A stretch of DNA of 64,000 nucleotides from Deltaproteobacteria bacterium (GCA_947484175.1 CANKOI010000001.1:83752-147751), one strand, 5' to 3'. Shown: positions 30,334 to 39,963, numbered from the stretch's first letter. Notes: a model not told the origin generated them from the sequence alone. Numbers and translations: made by a program.

Positions 30334-33135
30334 CTACTTTAGGAGCGCTCGCGACCAGCGCTCGCCCGACCTGCGCAGCTCGGTCGTGGGCCAGTAGTCG
30401 AGGTCGAGGCGCAGGGTGACGACCCCCGGGCGACCATCGAGGTTTTCGCCCTCCAGCCGTACGTTGGCACCGTCGGGCTTGTTCCTCACCGCGGCCGCGA
30501 ACGCATCGAGGTCGGCGACCGGCTGGCCGTCCACAGCGAGGATGCGCCAGCTGGGGCTCAGGTCGTACCGATCGGCGGGTCCGCCGAACCAGCGCCATCC
30601 CACGTACACCCCGCTGCCGGCCACCCCCGCCTGCAGCCCCGCCTCCTCGGAGATCTGCTGCACGAGCGCCCCCGCGAAGAGTACGGCACGGTCGAGCCCG
30701 CGGGTATTGACTACGGTGGTGGGCACGGCCAACGAAACGACGCCCCCCTGGCGCCACACTCGCAGCGTCAACACTTCCGCGCCGGTCTCCAGCTTGCGCC
30801 AGTCCGATGTGGGGGTGCCCGAAACGTCGAGCAGCAGGTCGCCTTCCACCACGAGGCCGCTGGCTCGACTGGTGGCCGAAACGTGGGTGACCGCGAGGAT
30901 GCGTGACTCTCCGGCGCGGAGGAGGGTGGCGGCCTCCGCGGGGGAGAGTCCCCGGTCCACCGCGAGGGCTAACGGCAGAGTTGCCCAGGCGACGCCCAGC
31001 GTGCGGTCTGGCGAGGCCCTTCCTGAGCGCAGCGCGGTGGCCACTTCGGCCACGATGTCTGCCGGCAGGCCGCGGAAGCCGGAGGACTGGCTCTTGCCCG
31101 AGCCCGTTAGAAACGACGCGAGGAGCGCGACCACCTCCCCCTTCCGGTTGACCACGACGCCCCCTCGCTCGAGCGGTTCATCCTGGGTGGCGAGGAGGTC
31201 GATGTTGAAGTCGCGGTACTGCGGCGCGTCGGGGGAGTAAAGCGTGAAGGGGCGGTACTCGCGCACCCGCGTTTGGCTCCAGGCGTACTCCAGTCGTCCG
31301 TTGAGTCCGACCTGCCAGACAGCGGTGCCGGGGGCCTGGCGCGCCGGTTGGAGCCGGGCCTCGCCGAGCGTGGTTCCGCCGAGCAGCTTGGGGTCGTACT
31401 GCAGCACCGCGAGGTTGTGTTCGGGGTGGAAATACACCGGGCGGGCGGGCACGCGCACGGCGCCGCCCACGAGCAGGCTCACCTCCGCGAGGGCCTGCGG
31501 GACGGTGTCGCGGTCCACCACTACCAGCCCAGCTTTCGCGTCGATCACGAGGCCAACCCCCGAGTAGAAGTCTCCTTCGTTGCCTGACAGAACGAAGGGT
31601 AGCCTCGTCTCCACCCAAACCAAGGCGCTCGCGACCTTGCCGGGTGGCCCCGGGGGAGGCTGGGGAAGGGTGACGGGAGCGGGCTGTGCCGGGACTTCTG
31701 GGGGGGGCGCCGCCAGCGCGACACAGGGCCAGCGGCCGGTTGCGTCGTCGCGGGTGCAGTGCTGCGCCGGAAAAAGGGAGCGATCGATTCGCCAAGACGC
31801 GAGCTTCGCCCGGTTCGGCTCGTCGAGGGTAACGTAACGAACCGGCACGCGGGTGTTCGCCGGCAGTCGGGCGAGGATGGCCTCCAACGCGGCGAGATCG
31901 GGGGTTTCCTCGCCGGCGACATAGTCGATTCGCGCACTGTCGGGCACCCCGCCGTGGCGGAGCCCGTAGGCAGCGGCGGCCACGTAGACCCCTCGAACGG
32001 GCACGAGGTGATTGCGCGCCTGCTGGAAGCTCAGATCGTGGAGGAGATCGCCCCCCACTTCGAGGTAGGCGCTGGGCGTGTCGGCGTGGAGGTCGGTCAC
32101 GGCGATCTCCACGTCGAGGGGGGCTCCGGCGCGCTCCAGCGAGAGCTTGAGCGTGCCGCCCACATGGTCGTCGAGGGCGGCTTCGAGTCGCGGGAAGCCA
32201 TCGAGCGGGGTGCCATCGAGGCCCACGACGATGTCGCCGACCTTCAGCACGTCGTGTGCCGGCCCGTCGGGCACCACCTCGCGCACGACGAGGAGTCCGG
32301 TCGCGTCGGGATTGCGCTGCCGCGCGGCTTTCTCGGTCTCCGGCCGGAGCCCGAGGCGCTGCAGTTCCTCCCACGGCGTGTTGCGCCACACCGCGTGTAC
32401 GCTGCCGCGGGTCACCGGGTGGCCGGCTTGGATCAGGGCCAGCGCCCGCGCCACCCGGTGCAGCGGCAGGTAGAAGGAAGCGGCGCTGTCGCGCCGGGAG
32501 CCCGCGTTCAGCGCCACGACGCGACCGTGGATGTCGAGCACCGGCGAACCCGAGCTGCCGCCCGTGGTGCCGGCCGCGGCTTGGATGTAGGCGGTGTTGA
32601 AGTCGTTGTACCCCTTGCCGTAGCGGGGCGCGTCGCGGTCGAGGCGCGCGATGGTGCCGCTGTGGATGGAGAGTTTTTCGCCGGCGTTGTTGCCGAGCAC
32701 ACGAATCTCCATCCCCACTCGGGCGCCAGCGGGGTCGAGCACCAGGGCGTTGACGTTGGTGTAGCGGAGCGCGGCGGGGTCGTACTGGTAGAATCCGAAG
32801 TCGTGGACGGGATCGCGGTAGATCGCGCGCAGCGGGACCACTTCGTTGTTCTGCGTGATGCCCTCGCTCTTCACGGGCCCCGGCGTGACGACGTGGCGGT
32901 TCGTGAGGATGATTCCGCGCTCCGCGTCGACCACAAAACCGGTTGCGAAGCTGTGCCCGGCGTTCCCGGTGTCAAAGGCCCGCGTGCTCAGGATGTCGAT
33001 GGAGATGACCGCCGGCGTGGCGGCCTGCACCATGCTGCTCCAGGGGTCTTCGACCGGTGCGGGCGCGCGGGTGGGCGCGGCGAAGGCGGGCGCGGCGGCG
33101 AGGGCAAGGGCGAGCGAAGCGAGGGGCCGGAGCAT
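30334..33135 (-). CDS. Two-module HtrA/Deg-like serine protease with PDZ domains (Nma111/Deg7-like)
   Basis: 933 aa, about twice a normal DegP. Signal peptide to about residue 20 (AAAPAFA). The first trypsin-like module has an intact-looking triad: His81 in TNRHVV, Asp112 in VHDFGF and Ser195 in GGSSGSPV. A PDZ domain follows (GPAHDVLKVGDIVVGLDGTPL). A second trypsin-like module from about residue 510 keeps the fold signals (VYFHPEHNLAVLQYDP) but has VVDRDTV where His should be and no GxSGG, so it looks inactive. More PDZ-like parts follow. The arrangement resembles eukaryotic Nma111p and plant Deg7. Periplasmic quality control is inferred. Confidence 0.85.
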   Translation of the reverse strand: MLRPLASLALALAAAPAFAAPTRAPAPVEDPWSSMVQAATPAVISIDILSTRAFDTGNAGHSFATGFVVDAERGIILTNRHVVTPGPVKSEGITQNNEVVPLRAIYRDPVHDFGFYQYDPAALRYTNVNALVLDPAGARVGMEIRVLGNNAGEKLSIHSGTIARLDRDAPRYGKGYNDFNTAYIQAAAGTTGGSSGSPVLDIHGRVVALNAGSRRDSAASFYLPLHRVARALALIQAGHPVTRGSVHAVWRNTPWEELQRLGLRPETEKAARQRNPDATGLLVVREVVPDGPAHDVLKVGDIVVGLDGTPLDGFPRLEAALDDHVGGTLKLSLERAGAPLDVEIAVTDLHADTPSAYLEVGGDLLHDLSFQQARNHLVPVRGVYVAAAAYGLRHGGVPDSARIDYVAGEETPDLAALEAILARLPANTRVPVRYVTLDEPNRAKLASWRIDRSLFPAQHCTRDDATGRWPCVALAAPPPEVPAQPAPVTLPQPPPGPPGKVASALVWVETRLPFVLSGNEGDFYSGVGLVIDAKAGLVVVDRDTVPQALAEVSLLVGGAVRVPARPVYFHPEHNLAVLQYDPKLLGGTTLGEARLQPARQAPGTAVWQVGLNGRLEYAWSQTRVREYRPFTLYSPDAPQYRDFNIDLLATQDEPLERGGVVVNRKGEVVALLASFLTGSGKSQSSGFRGLPADIVAEVATALRSGRASPDRTLGVAWATLPLALAVDRGLSPAEAATLLRAGESRILAVTHVSATSRASGLVVEGDLLLDVSGTPTSDWRKLETGAEVLTLRVWRQGGVVSLAVPTTVVNTRGLDRAVLFAGALVQQISEEAGLQAGVAGSGVYVGWRWFGGPADRYDLSPSWRILAVDGQPVADLDAFAAAVRNKPDGANVRLEGENLDGRPGVVTLRLDLDYWPTTELRRSGERWSRALLK

Positions 33136-33160
33136 GGCGCCCCGTTATCCCTCCGGGGCC

Positions 33161-34093
33161 CTACTCGGCGCTGACCGGCTCGTCTCCCGGGAAGGGCAGC
33201 CCTGCGAGTCCGTACCACATCAGGCGGCGAATCTCGTGGTGCCCGCGGTCGTTCGGGTGGATGCAGTCGGAGTCGAACCACTCGGTTGGATCGTTCTCCT
33301 CGTAGTAGTCGTTGTCCTCGTCTTCGGCGTAAAATCCGTGGCCCAGAAAGTGGCCGTGCATGTCGATCCACGCCACGTTCCGCTCCTTGGCATGTTCGAG
33401 AGTGGCGGCGTTCACGTAGTCGAGCGAGCCGAGCACCGACTCCAGGTTCAACCCACCGAAACAGCCGTCCACCTGGCCCACTCCGTCGCTTGGTTCGTAC
33501 ACGTTGGCCAAGTAGATCACGCTGCCGTCGGGAAAGCGCTCCGCGTCTTGGAAGTAGTCGTAGAACTCCCCGAGGTTCTCCAGAATGCCCTCCGTGGTCT
33601 CCTCCGTGTCGTTGGGCCGCGCGATGAGCGTTTGTACGTCGTTGCCGCCGATCGTCACGATCACGGCGGTGACTCCGCTCACCTGGTCGCCGAGCGCCTC
33701 CGTGACGTGGGGGAGCTGTTTGGAGACGAGCGAGGCGGTGGTGGCCCCGGGTAGAGACTCGTCGATGATCTCCGGGCTCTCGTCGTAGAGCGCGTCCAGG
33801 TCGAGCTCCTCACCCGTGGGCCACGTGTCGTCCGGGTTGTCTTCGAGCAGTTTGGTGTAGGCGAGCTTGGCTTTGCTGGCGCCGTCGCCCGCCGTGATGG
33901 AGTCGCCCACAAAGACCACCCGCGCCAGGTTCTCCGGCGCGTAGTCTTCGGGGAACCAACTGTTCACCATCCCATCGAGGTTTTCGTTGGGGTCGGGCTT
34001 ATCGCCCGTGTCCTCCGACTCCGACGGGCTCGTGTCAAGGTCGGTGACGGGCGCACAAGCAACGAGGGCGGAGAGGAGAAGAAGCGAAGGCAT
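33161..34093 (-). CDS. SGNH/GDSL-type hydrolase lipoprotein
   Basis: 310 aa. Lipobox ALVAC (Cys13) is followed by an acidic linker (SPSESEDTGDKPDPNEN). The SGNH blocks are in order: VFVGDSITAG with Ser65, a Gly in LPGATT, the oxyanion Asn in IGGNDVQ near residue 149, and the Asp/His pair in DCIHPNDRGHHEI near residue 278. This is a typical exported esterase or acyl hydrolase (lipase, thioesterase or carbohydrate esterase); substrate unknown. Acidic composition around the C-terminal block (EDEDNDYYEEND) may bind cations. Confidence 0.88.
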   Translation of the reverse strand: MPSLLLLSALVACAPVTDLDTSPSESEDTGDKPDPNENLDGMVNSWFPEDYAPENLARVVFVGDSITAGDGASKAKLAYTKLLEDNPDDTWPTGEELDLDALYDESPEIIDESLPGATTASLVSKQLPHVTEALGDQVSGVTAVIVTIGGNDVQTLIARPNDTEETTEGILENLGEFYDYFQDAERFPDGSVIYLANVYEPSDGVGQVDGCFGGLNLESVLGSLDYVNAATLEHAKERNVAWIDMHGHFLGHGFYAEDEDNDYYEENDPTEWFDSDCIHPNDRGHHEIRRLMWYGLAGLPFPGDEPVSAE

Positions 34094-34118
34094 GGGCGAC
34101 TCGGGGAGCGCGCCTATC

Positions 34119-34421
34119 CTACGCCTCGTTGGCGCGGCCGGCCCGCAAATTCGACGTGCCCGCCTTCGCCTTCGGCGCCTTCTTCACCTTCGGGGGCAGC
34201 GTCGCCGTGTTCTCGAACGCCTCGCGGGCGTACGCGGCGAGGAGGGTGGCGGTACGCGCTTCACCTACGCGGGCCACTAGGGTTTGCCCGAACGTACCGA
34301 AGTACATGTTGCCGTTTGCGAAGGCGCAGGCGTGCCCGAACATCTGCCCGCGCAACGAGCGAGGGTCGTTCGGGAGCGCACTCTCGAAGGCGGCCACGGT
34401 AGGGGCGTTGGGTCGTTCCAC
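34119..34421 (-). CDS. TfoX N-terminal domain family protein
   Basis: 100 aa. The core RGQMFGHACAFANGNMYFGTFGQTLVAR fits the TfoX-N domain (consensus MFGG..FFVNGNMFCGVF...VRV), found in competence regulator TfoX and in many small stand-alone proteins. There is no TfoX C-terminal domain, so a competence role should not be assumed. The C-terminus is Lys/Ala-rich. It ends 25 bp before the SGNH gene start and starts 5 bp after the gyrA stop on the same strand. Confidence 0.8.
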   Translation of the reverse strand: MERPNAPTVAAFESALPNDPRSLRGQMFGHACAFANGNMYFGTFGQTLVARVGEARTATLLAAYAREAFENTATLPPKVKKAPKAKAGTSNLRAGRANEA

Positions 34422-34426
34422 GTGAA

Positions 34427-37057
34427 CTACTCGGCTACGGCCTCGGCCACGGCGTCGCCCTCGTCGCTCTCGTCTTCGGGCACGCGCGCGATCGAGACGA
34501 TGCGCTCGTCCTCGTCGAGGCGCATGAACCGCACGCCCTGAGTGTTGCGCCGGGTGGCGCGCACGTCGGCGATGCGGCTGCGAATCACGCGGCCGGTGTC
34601 GGTCACGACAAAGACTTGGTCACTCTCGGAGACGATCAGCGTGCCCACGACGAGGCCGTTGCGGGTCTTCATGTCGAGAATGCCCTTGCCGCCGCGCGAG
34701 GTGAGTCGGTAGCCCTTGGATCCGTCCTCGTCGGCAGGCGCCGCGCCGTCGGGCGCCGCGCCGTCGGGCGCCGCGCCGTCGGCGCCGCCCTCGACCTCGG
34801 ACTCCTCGGGCTCGTCCCCCGCCTCGATCCCCTCGGCGTCGTCGCCCAGATCGGCGGGCGCTCCGCTGGCATCGAGCCAGGTGCGCTTGGCGAAGCCTCG
34901 TTCGCTCATCGTGAACACGAAGCGGCCCGCGGAGTCGGTGATCACCGAGAAGCCGACCACTCCGTCGCCTTCGTCTACTCGAACGGCGCGCACCCCGCGC
35001 GAGACACGCCCAAGCGGGCGCAGGCCTTTGCCGGGGTCGTCCATCCGGAAGCGGATCGCCCGCCCTTGCCGGGTGCTGAAGAGCAGCTCCGCCTCGGGGC
35101 CGGCGTGCGCCACACTCAAGAGCTCGTCGCCCTCGACGATGTCCAGAGCGATGATGCCGTTGGCGCGCACGTTGGCGTACGCGGAGAGCGGCGTACGCTT
35201 CGCAAGCCCGCGGCGGGTGGCGAACACGAGGTCGCCTTCGTCGTTCAGCCCGCGGATGGGCACTACACTGGTCACCGTTTCGCCGTCTGCGAAGGTGACG
35301 AGGTTCTGGATGGGCTTGCCGCGCGCGGCCGGAGCCGCCTCGGGCACCTCGATCACCGGGAGCAGGAACATCCGGCCCGTGTTCGTGAACAAGAGCAGCT
35401 TGCCGTGGGTGTTCGCCACAAAGACGTCGCGGACGAAATCGCCGTCGCGGGCCGTCATGCCGGTCTTGCCCACGCCGCCGCGCCGCTGCGTGCGGTACTC
35501 GCTCATGGGTGTGCGCTTGATGTACTGGAGATTGGACATCGTGAGCACTTGGTCTTCCTCGGCCACGAGGTCGAGGCGGTTGATGTCGCTCGCGCTGTCT
35601 TCGATACGCGTGCGGCGCGGATCGGCGTGTTTTTCGCGGAGCGCGACCAGCTCCGAGCGGATCACTCCCCAGAGTTTCGTTTCGTCGCCCAGCACACTTG
35701 CGAGCCACTCGATCTGTCGGCAGAGCTCGGCATACTCTTCTTCGATCTTGTCGCGCTCCAGCCCGGTGAGGCGGCTCAGGCGCATCTCGAGGATGGCCTG
35801 CGCCTGCGTTTCGGAGAGGCCGAATTCCGCGATGAGCCCGAGCCGTGCGAGATCGGTGGTCCGGGAGGCGCGGATGAGGGCGATCACGGCGTCGATGTGG
35901 TCGAGCGCGATGCGGAGGCCTTCGAGGATGTGGGCCCGTTCGCGGGCCTTCTTGAGCTCGTAGCGGGTGCGGCGCACCGTGACCTCGCGCCGGTGCGCCA
36001 AGTAGTAGTAGATCATCTCCCGGAGGTTGAGCACCCTCGGGCGCTGCGACACGATGGAGAGCAGGATCACGCCGAAGGTGTTTTGCAGCGCGGTGTGCTT
36101 GTAGAGCGAGTTGAGCACGATCTCGCGGATGGCATCCCGCTTGAGCTCGATCACCACACGCATGCCGGTGCGGGAGCTCTCGTCTCGCAGACCGTAGATG
36201 CCCTCCAGCTTCTTGTCCTTCACCAGCTCGGCGATGTACTCCTGCAGCCGCGCCTTGTTCACTTGGTAGGGCAGCTCGGTGATGATGATCGCCTCGCGGC
36301 CTTCCACGTCCTCGAACTCCACGGTGCCGCGCACGGTGAGCGAGCCCCGGCCGGTTTCGTACGCGTCGCGAATGCCGGCGCGCCCACAGATCACGCCTGC
36401 GGTCGGAAAGTCGGGCCCCTGGATGTACGCCATGAGCCCAAGCACATCGATCTCAGGATTGTCGATCATCGCCACGCAGGCATCGACGACCTCGCCGAGG
36501 TTGTGCGGCGGAATCTTGGTGGCCATGCCCACGGCGATCCCTTCTGCGCCGTTGACGAGCAGGTTGGGGAAGGCGGCCGGCAGCACCTCAGGCTCGCTGT
36601 GAGCGCCGTCGTAGTTGGGCTGGAAGTCGACCGTTTCTTTGTCGATGTCGGCGAGCAACTCCTCGGCGAGGCGCGTCATCCGCGATTCGGTGTAGCGGTA
36701 GGCGGCGGCGTTGTCGCCGTCCACACTGCCGAAGTTGCCCTGGCCGTCGACCAGCAGGTACCGCATGTTCCAGGGCTGGGCCATGCGCACGAGAGCGTCG
36801 TAGACCGCGGCATCCCCGTGGGGGTGGTACTTCTTGAGCACTTCGCCCACGACGCCGGCGCACTTGCTGTACCTGCGGTTGCTCAGCAGGCCTTCGCGGA
36901 ACATCGCGTACAGGATGCGCCGGTGTACGGGTTTTAGGCCATCTCGCACATCGGGCAAGGCGCGGCCGATGATGACCGACATTGAATAGTCGAGATACGA
37001 AGAGCGCATCTCGTCTTCAATCTGGATCTTCACGAGGTTGCGGGCGATCGGATCCAT
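34427..37057 (-). CDS. gyrA: DNA gyrase subunit A
   Basis: 876 aa. Breakage-reunion subunit of the A2B2 gyrase that supercoils DNA. N-terminal block from [17 protein letters not shown], catalytic Tyr122 in YRYTESRM, and GyrA-box QRRGGVG starting the C-terminal wrapping domain near residue 530. The QRDR reads [10 protein letters not shown], with Ala at the position equivalent to E. coli Ser83 and Asp87 kept. The C-terminal pinwheel has an acidic, repetitive insertion of about 50 residues ([21 protein letters not shown]) between blades. The ATG is fixed by the conserved N-terminus. Confidence 0.98.
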   Translation of the reverse strand: MDPIARNLVKIQIEDEMRSSYLDYSMSVIIGRALPDVRDGLKPVHRRILYAMFREGLLSNRRYSKCAGVVGEVLKKYHPHGDAAVYDALVRMAQPWNMRYLLVDGQGNFGSVDGDNAAAYRYTESRMTRLAEELLADIDKETVDFQPNYDGAHSEPEVLPAAFPNLLVNGAEGIAVGMATKIPPHNLGEVVDACVAMIDNPEIDVLGLMAYIQGPDFPTAGVICGRAGIRDAYETGRGSLTVRGTVEFEDVEGREAIIITELPYQVNKARLQEYIAELVKDKKLEGIYGLRDESSRTGMRVVIELKRDAIREIVLNSLYKHTALQNTFGVILLSIVSQRPRVLNLREMIYYYLAHRREVTVRRTRYELKKARERAHILEGLRIALDHIDAVIALIRASRTTDLARLGLIAEFGLSETQAQAILEMRLSRLTGLERDKIEEEYAELCRQIEWLASVLGDETKLWGVIRSELVALREKHADPRRTRIEDSASDINRLDLVAEEDQVLTMSNLQYIKRTPMSEYRTQRRGGVGKTGMTARDGDFVRDVFVANTHGKLLLFTNTGRMFLLPVIEVPEAAPAARGKPIQNLVTFADGETVTSVVPIRGLNDEGDLVFATRRGLAKRTPLSAYANVRANGIIALDIVEGDELLSVAHAGPEAELLFSTRQGRAIRFRMDDPGKGLRPLGRVSRGVRAVRVDEGDGVVGFSVITDSAGRFVFTMSERGFAKRTWLDASGAPADLGDDAEGIEAGDEPEESEVEGGADGAAPDGAAPDGAAPADEDGSKGYRLTSRGGKGILDMKTRNGLVVGTLIVSESDQVFVVTDTGRVIRSRIADVRATRRNTQGVRFMRLDEDERIVSIARVPEDESDEGDAVAEAVAE
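34740..34784. repeat. 15-bp tandem repeat inside gyrA, three copies
   Basis: GCCGCGCCGTCGGGC three times, the last copy imperfect at its end. It encodes Asp-Gly-Ala-Ala-Pro repeats in the acidic insertion of the GyrA C-terminal domain. Confidence 0.9.
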
Positions 37058-37141
37058 CGGGCTGCCTTCACGAACCCGCGAAGTTAACCCGATCCACGCG
37101 CCGCGTCATATCTAAATTGGGTTGGTTCAACCGCGATCGTA

Positions 37142-37187
37142 AAGCCCGAACGTGGGCTTCACCAGCCGCCGCGCCGAGGCGCGGCGG
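37142..37187 (-). terminator. Two adjacent hairpins downstream of the RRM gene
   Basis: Just after the RRM stop on the minus strand there is a GC-rich hairpin with 10-bp arms (37166-37175 with 37178-37187, CCGCCGCGCC/GGCGCGGCGG). Next is a shorter one with 6-bp arms (AAGCCC 37142-37147, GGGCTT 37154-37159) whose downstream side reads GGGCTTTACG on the minus strand. The short T-run makes it a plausible terminator between the RRM gene and gyrA. Confidence 0.5.
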
Positions 37188-37193
37188 GGTCCC

Positions 37194-38072
37194 TCATCCC
37201 CAGTCGTCGCCGCCGCCGCTATCCGGTTCGGGCTCGCTGCCGGTGTCGGCCTCGTCTTCGTCGCCCGTGTAGCGGCGCTTGCCCTTGCGGCGCTCCCATT
37301 CCTGGGCCTTGCGGTTGCGCTCTTCTTCGAATTTGGCTTCTTCCATGCGCCGACGGTTCGCGCCGAAGCCGGCTCCGCCGCCACCGCCACCGCCACCGCC
37401 ACCGCCGCCGAAGCCGCCAGGACCACGGCCGCCGCCGCCTCCGAAGCCGCCGCCCGGGCCTCGGCCACCGCCGCCACCTCCGTAGCCGCCGCCACCGCCG
37501 CCACCGCCGCCACCGCCACCACCGTAGCCGCCACCGTAGCCGCCACCGCCGCCTTCTCGGCCGCCTCCCCCGCCGTACCCGCCCGCGCCGCCGCCGTACC
37601 CGCCGCCGCCCGGCCGGCCGCTCGGGGGGGCCCCGTATCCGCCACTGCCGGCGCCACCGCCACCGCCACCGCCGTAGCCACCGCCTTCGCCGCCGCCCCC
37701 TTCACCTTCCGCCCCTCGCGGGCCGCCTGTGCGGTACACCGCTTGCGGCGCGAAGCCTTCCCTTGGACGCCGCGGCCCGCTGGGCCCGCCCGGACCCATA
37801 GGCCCGCCCGGACCGCCGCCTTCGCGCGGGCGTGCGATGTTCACCTTGAGTGGCCGCCCCCCCACGTTGTAGTTGTCGAGCGCCTGCACGGCCGCTTCCG
37901 CCTGCGCCTCCGAGGCGAACTCTACGAACCCGAAGCCCCGCGGCTTGCCGGTCTCCCGGTCGATGATCAGGTTGATGCTGACAACTTCACGGCCGTCTTG
38001 GCCGAAGATCTCCCGCACATCCTCGTCGGAGATGCGGTAGGGGAGGTTCCCCACATACACGTTTCGGGACAT
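37194..38072 (-). CDS. RNA-binding protein: single RRM plus long Gly-rich tail
   Basis: 292 aa. One RRM at residues 1-82 with RNP2 VYVGNL and RNP1 RGFGFVEF. The rest is almost entirely Gly with Tyr, Arg and Pro (GGGYGGG, GRGPGGFGGG), closing with a charged segment (RRRMEEAKFEEERNRKAQEWERRKGKRR) and an acidic end. Single-RRM proteins with Gly-rich tails are known from cyanobacteria and from plant GRPs, often cold-responsive; here the tail is unusually long. RNA chaperone or condensate-forming behaviour is inference. It has its own TTGACA promoter and lies between gyrA and a beta-barrel-like gene. Confidence 0.92.
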   Translation of the reverse strand: MSRNVYVGNLPYRISDEDVREIFGQDGREVVSINLIIDRETGKPRGFGFVEFASEAQAEAAVQALDNYNVGGRPLKVNIARPREGGGPGGPMGPGGPSGPRRPREGFAPQAVYRTGGPRGAEGEGGGGEGGGYGGGGGGGAGSGGYGAPPSGRPGGGGYGGGAGGYGGGGGREGGGGGYGGGYGGGGGGGGGGGGGYGGGGGGRGPGGGFGGGGGRGPGGFGGGGGGGGGGGGAGFGANRRRMEEAKFEEERNRKAQEWERRKGKRRYTGDEDEADTGSEPEPDSGGGDDWG

Positions 38073-38171
38073 TCGCTAGATCAGTCCGATTTTTCGATGG
38101 AGCCGATGGTCGTTAGGCGGCGTCCGTGGAGGCACGACGCCCACGGGGCGCCAGAGTGCCCCCGTTGCGCC

Positions 38172-38200
38172 ACTTTGATCGATTTGTCGCGGTTTGTCAA
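38172..38200 (-). promoter_or_regulatory. Predicted promoter of the RRM gene
   Basis: Minus-strand TTGACA (38195-38200), 17-bp spacer and CAAAGT (38172-38177). The leader would be about 95 nt. The -35 is a perfect match while the -10 is weak, so an extended or alternative sigma site is possible. Confidence 0.5.
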
Positions 38201-38228
38201 GTAGCGGCCGTGATCGCCACCCGCCCGA

Positions 38229-38804
38229 TCAGAACTCGACCAGCCCCTCGAGACTGAGCTGCGGCTGGATCAACCCAGACGGGGTGCCGCCGAAGCTGTG
38301 CTGGGCTTCGTACACCCACCCACGTCCGGAGGCGCGCACGCCGAAGGAACCAAAGCGGACCATGAGGTCGAGGCCACCGAAGCCGCCCGCAGCCGCCGTC
38401 GTCGACCCGGCACCGCTGTTCTCCGTGATCGCCTCGGGCTGGGTGTCGGTGTACCAGATCACGCCCGCACCGCCGCGAAAGAAGATGTCCCACGACCACG
38501 TGCGCGGCTGCGGGTGGGGGATGCGCAACCCGGGAGCGAAGTACACGCCATGCCGTAGCCGGTAGTAGTCGGTCTCCACGTCCTGATCGCGGTAGTCGGA
38601 CTCCTCGATGCCCGCCACGGAGCCAAACCCGCCGAGGTCGATGGCGAGGATGCGCGTGAGCCGGGCATCGAGCCCTGCCGTGAGCCCGAAGGGCGATGGC
38701 CCCATCACGTAGTTCACGCCTGCGTGGACCCGCACCTGCGGCTCAAGCACGCCCGCCTCGGCGGGGGCGAGCTGGGTGGCGAGCAGGGCAAGGAGGGGGA
38801 ACAT
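38229..38804 (-). CDS. Predicted small outer-membrane beta-barrel protein
   Basis: 191 aa. Signal peptide (MFPLLALLATQLAPAEA/GV). The mature protein has alternating strands with aromatic girdles (RVHAGVNYVMGP, FGLTAGLDARLTRILAIDLGGFG, WSWDIFFRGGAGVIWY, FGVRASGRGWVYEAQHSF) and a final strand ending in Phe (LSLEGLVEF), the classical BAM signal. It likely forms an 8-stranded barrel. Function unknown. It ends in front of the RRM promoter. Confidence 0.7.
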   Translation of the reverse strand: MFPLLALLATQLAPAEAGVLEPQVRVHAGVNYVMGPSPFGLTAGLDARLTRILAIDLGGFGSVAGIEESDYRDQDVETDYYRLRHGVYFAPGLRIPHPQPRTWSWDIFFRGGAGVIWYTDTQPEAITENSGAGSTTAAAGGFGGLDLMVRFGSFGVRASGRGWVYEAQHSFGGTPSGLIQPQLSLEGLVEF

Positions 38805-38847
38805 CGAGTCTCCGTGGTGGCGCGGTGACTATACCCCCACGGGCGCT

Positions 38848-39963
38848 TCATCCAATCAGGAAACGGTGAAGCGTCAAGAGGGCATCGAGATCGTGCACTT
38901 CTCCGGCGAGGCGGGGAACGACGTGGAGGGTGACGGCCGGGCCGGCGGCCCGGCGGAGTGTGTCCACTCGCGCCGCCTCGATCGTCGCCAGATCCGCGAG
39001 GCGCGCGTGGGCCGCACCCAGACGCGCGAGCAAGGGCCCCGCCGCCTCGGCGTCGATCGCGCGCGCTTTCGCCCCGAGCAGCGCCTCCACATCCGGCGAC
39101 GCCGCCCGGGCCTGATGCACCTGGTTCGCCACGAGGGCCGCCATCGGCAGCCCCCGGGCGCGCAGCTCGCTGAAGAAGAAGCCCGCCACCTCCATCGAGG
39201 GCTCCGTGGGCGCCGCAACCACCACGAATGCCGTACTCGAGGAACGAAACATCCTCTCAACCGCCTCATGGCGTTCGCGAAAACCATCGTACAGGTCCTT
39301 GAACAGCGTGAAGAACGCCGCGATGTCGCCGAGGAAGGCTTCGCCGAAGATGTGGCCGAGGAGGCGGTACACCACCGCGGTCGTGCCTGCGAGGAGGCGA
39401 GCGCCGAAGAAGCCTGCGTCGCTCTCATTCGGCGTCAGCAGGCGCTTCATCACCTGTTTGTCGAGGAACCGGGCCAGGCGCCCCGGCGCGTCCAGAAAGT
39501 CCAGCGCGTTCTTCACGGGCGGGGTGTCGAGCACCACGAGGTCGTAGCGGCCGCTCTGCACCACATCGAACAGGCGCTCCGTGGCCATGTACTCCTGGCT
39601 TCCGGAAAAACTGGCGGCGATGGAACGGTAGATGCGATTCTGGTAAATCGCTTCGCGGGTGGCGTCGTCGCGCGCCACCTTGCGGATCACGTCGTCGAAC
39701 GTGCTGGGCGCGTCGAGCATCATGGCCCACAGCTCGCCGCGGGTGCCTTCGGGGAGCACGACGCGGTGCTCCTCGTTGCCGATCTCGGTGAGCCCCAGCG
39801 AGTTGGCAAGGCGCCTTGCCGGGTCGATGGTGAGCACCAGCGCGCGCCGTCCAGCGAGAGCACCCGCGAGCGCGATCGACGCTGCGGTGGTGGTCTTGCC
39901 GACGCCGCCGGAGCCCACGCACACGAGGAGCCGTTTTTCTGCCACGAGGGTTGCGAGGCGCAT
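38848..39963 (-). CDS. ArsA/Get3-type ATPase, second of a tandem pair
   Basis: 371 aa from ATG at 39963, which overlaps the stop of the upstream ATPase gene by one base (TGATG). Deviant Walker A: CVGSGGVGKTTTAAS near residue 15-29. Switch region has the ArsA-typical DPA (TIDPARRLANSLGL), and Walker B-like LVVLDTPP near residue 140. No arsenite-binding Cys triad is evident, and there are no ars genes nearby. It is thus more like the Get3-type paired ATPases of actinobacteria (Rv3679/Rv3680) than an arsenite pump subunit. Role inferred as client-protein handling at the membrane. Confidence 0.85.
   Translation of the reverse strand: MRLATLVAEKRLLVCVGSGGVGKTTTAASIALAGALAGRRALVLTIDPARRLANSLGLTEIGNEEHRVVLPEGTRGELWAMMLDAPSTFDDVIRKVARDDATREAIYQNRIYRSIAASFSGSQEYMATERLFDVVQSGRYDLVVLDTPPVKNALDFLDAPGRLARFLDKQVMKRLLTPNESDAGFFGARLLAGTTAVVYRLLGHIFGEAFLGDIAAFFTLFKDLYDGFRERHEAVERMFRSSSTAFVVVAAPTEPSMEVAGFFFSELRARGLPMAALVANQVHQARAASPDVEALLGAKARAIDAEAAGPLLARLGAAHARLADLATIEAARVDTLRRAAGPAVTLHVVPRLAGEVHDLDALLTLHRFLIG

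Noticed and set aside
34616-36937. 773-aa plus-strand ORF opposite gyrA
   Set aside because: Antisense shadow of gyrA caused by high GC; His/Val/Asp/Gly-rich with no domain, while gyrA is unmistakable.
37058-37141. gyrA promoter TTGAAC ... TATGAC
   Set aside because: Spacing is only 14 bp and the alternative -35 is poor, so I did not list it.
37152-38204. 350-aa Ala/Thr-rich plus-strand ORF
   Set aside because: It is the complement of the Gly-rich RRM gene; the Ala/Pro runs mirror Gly codons.
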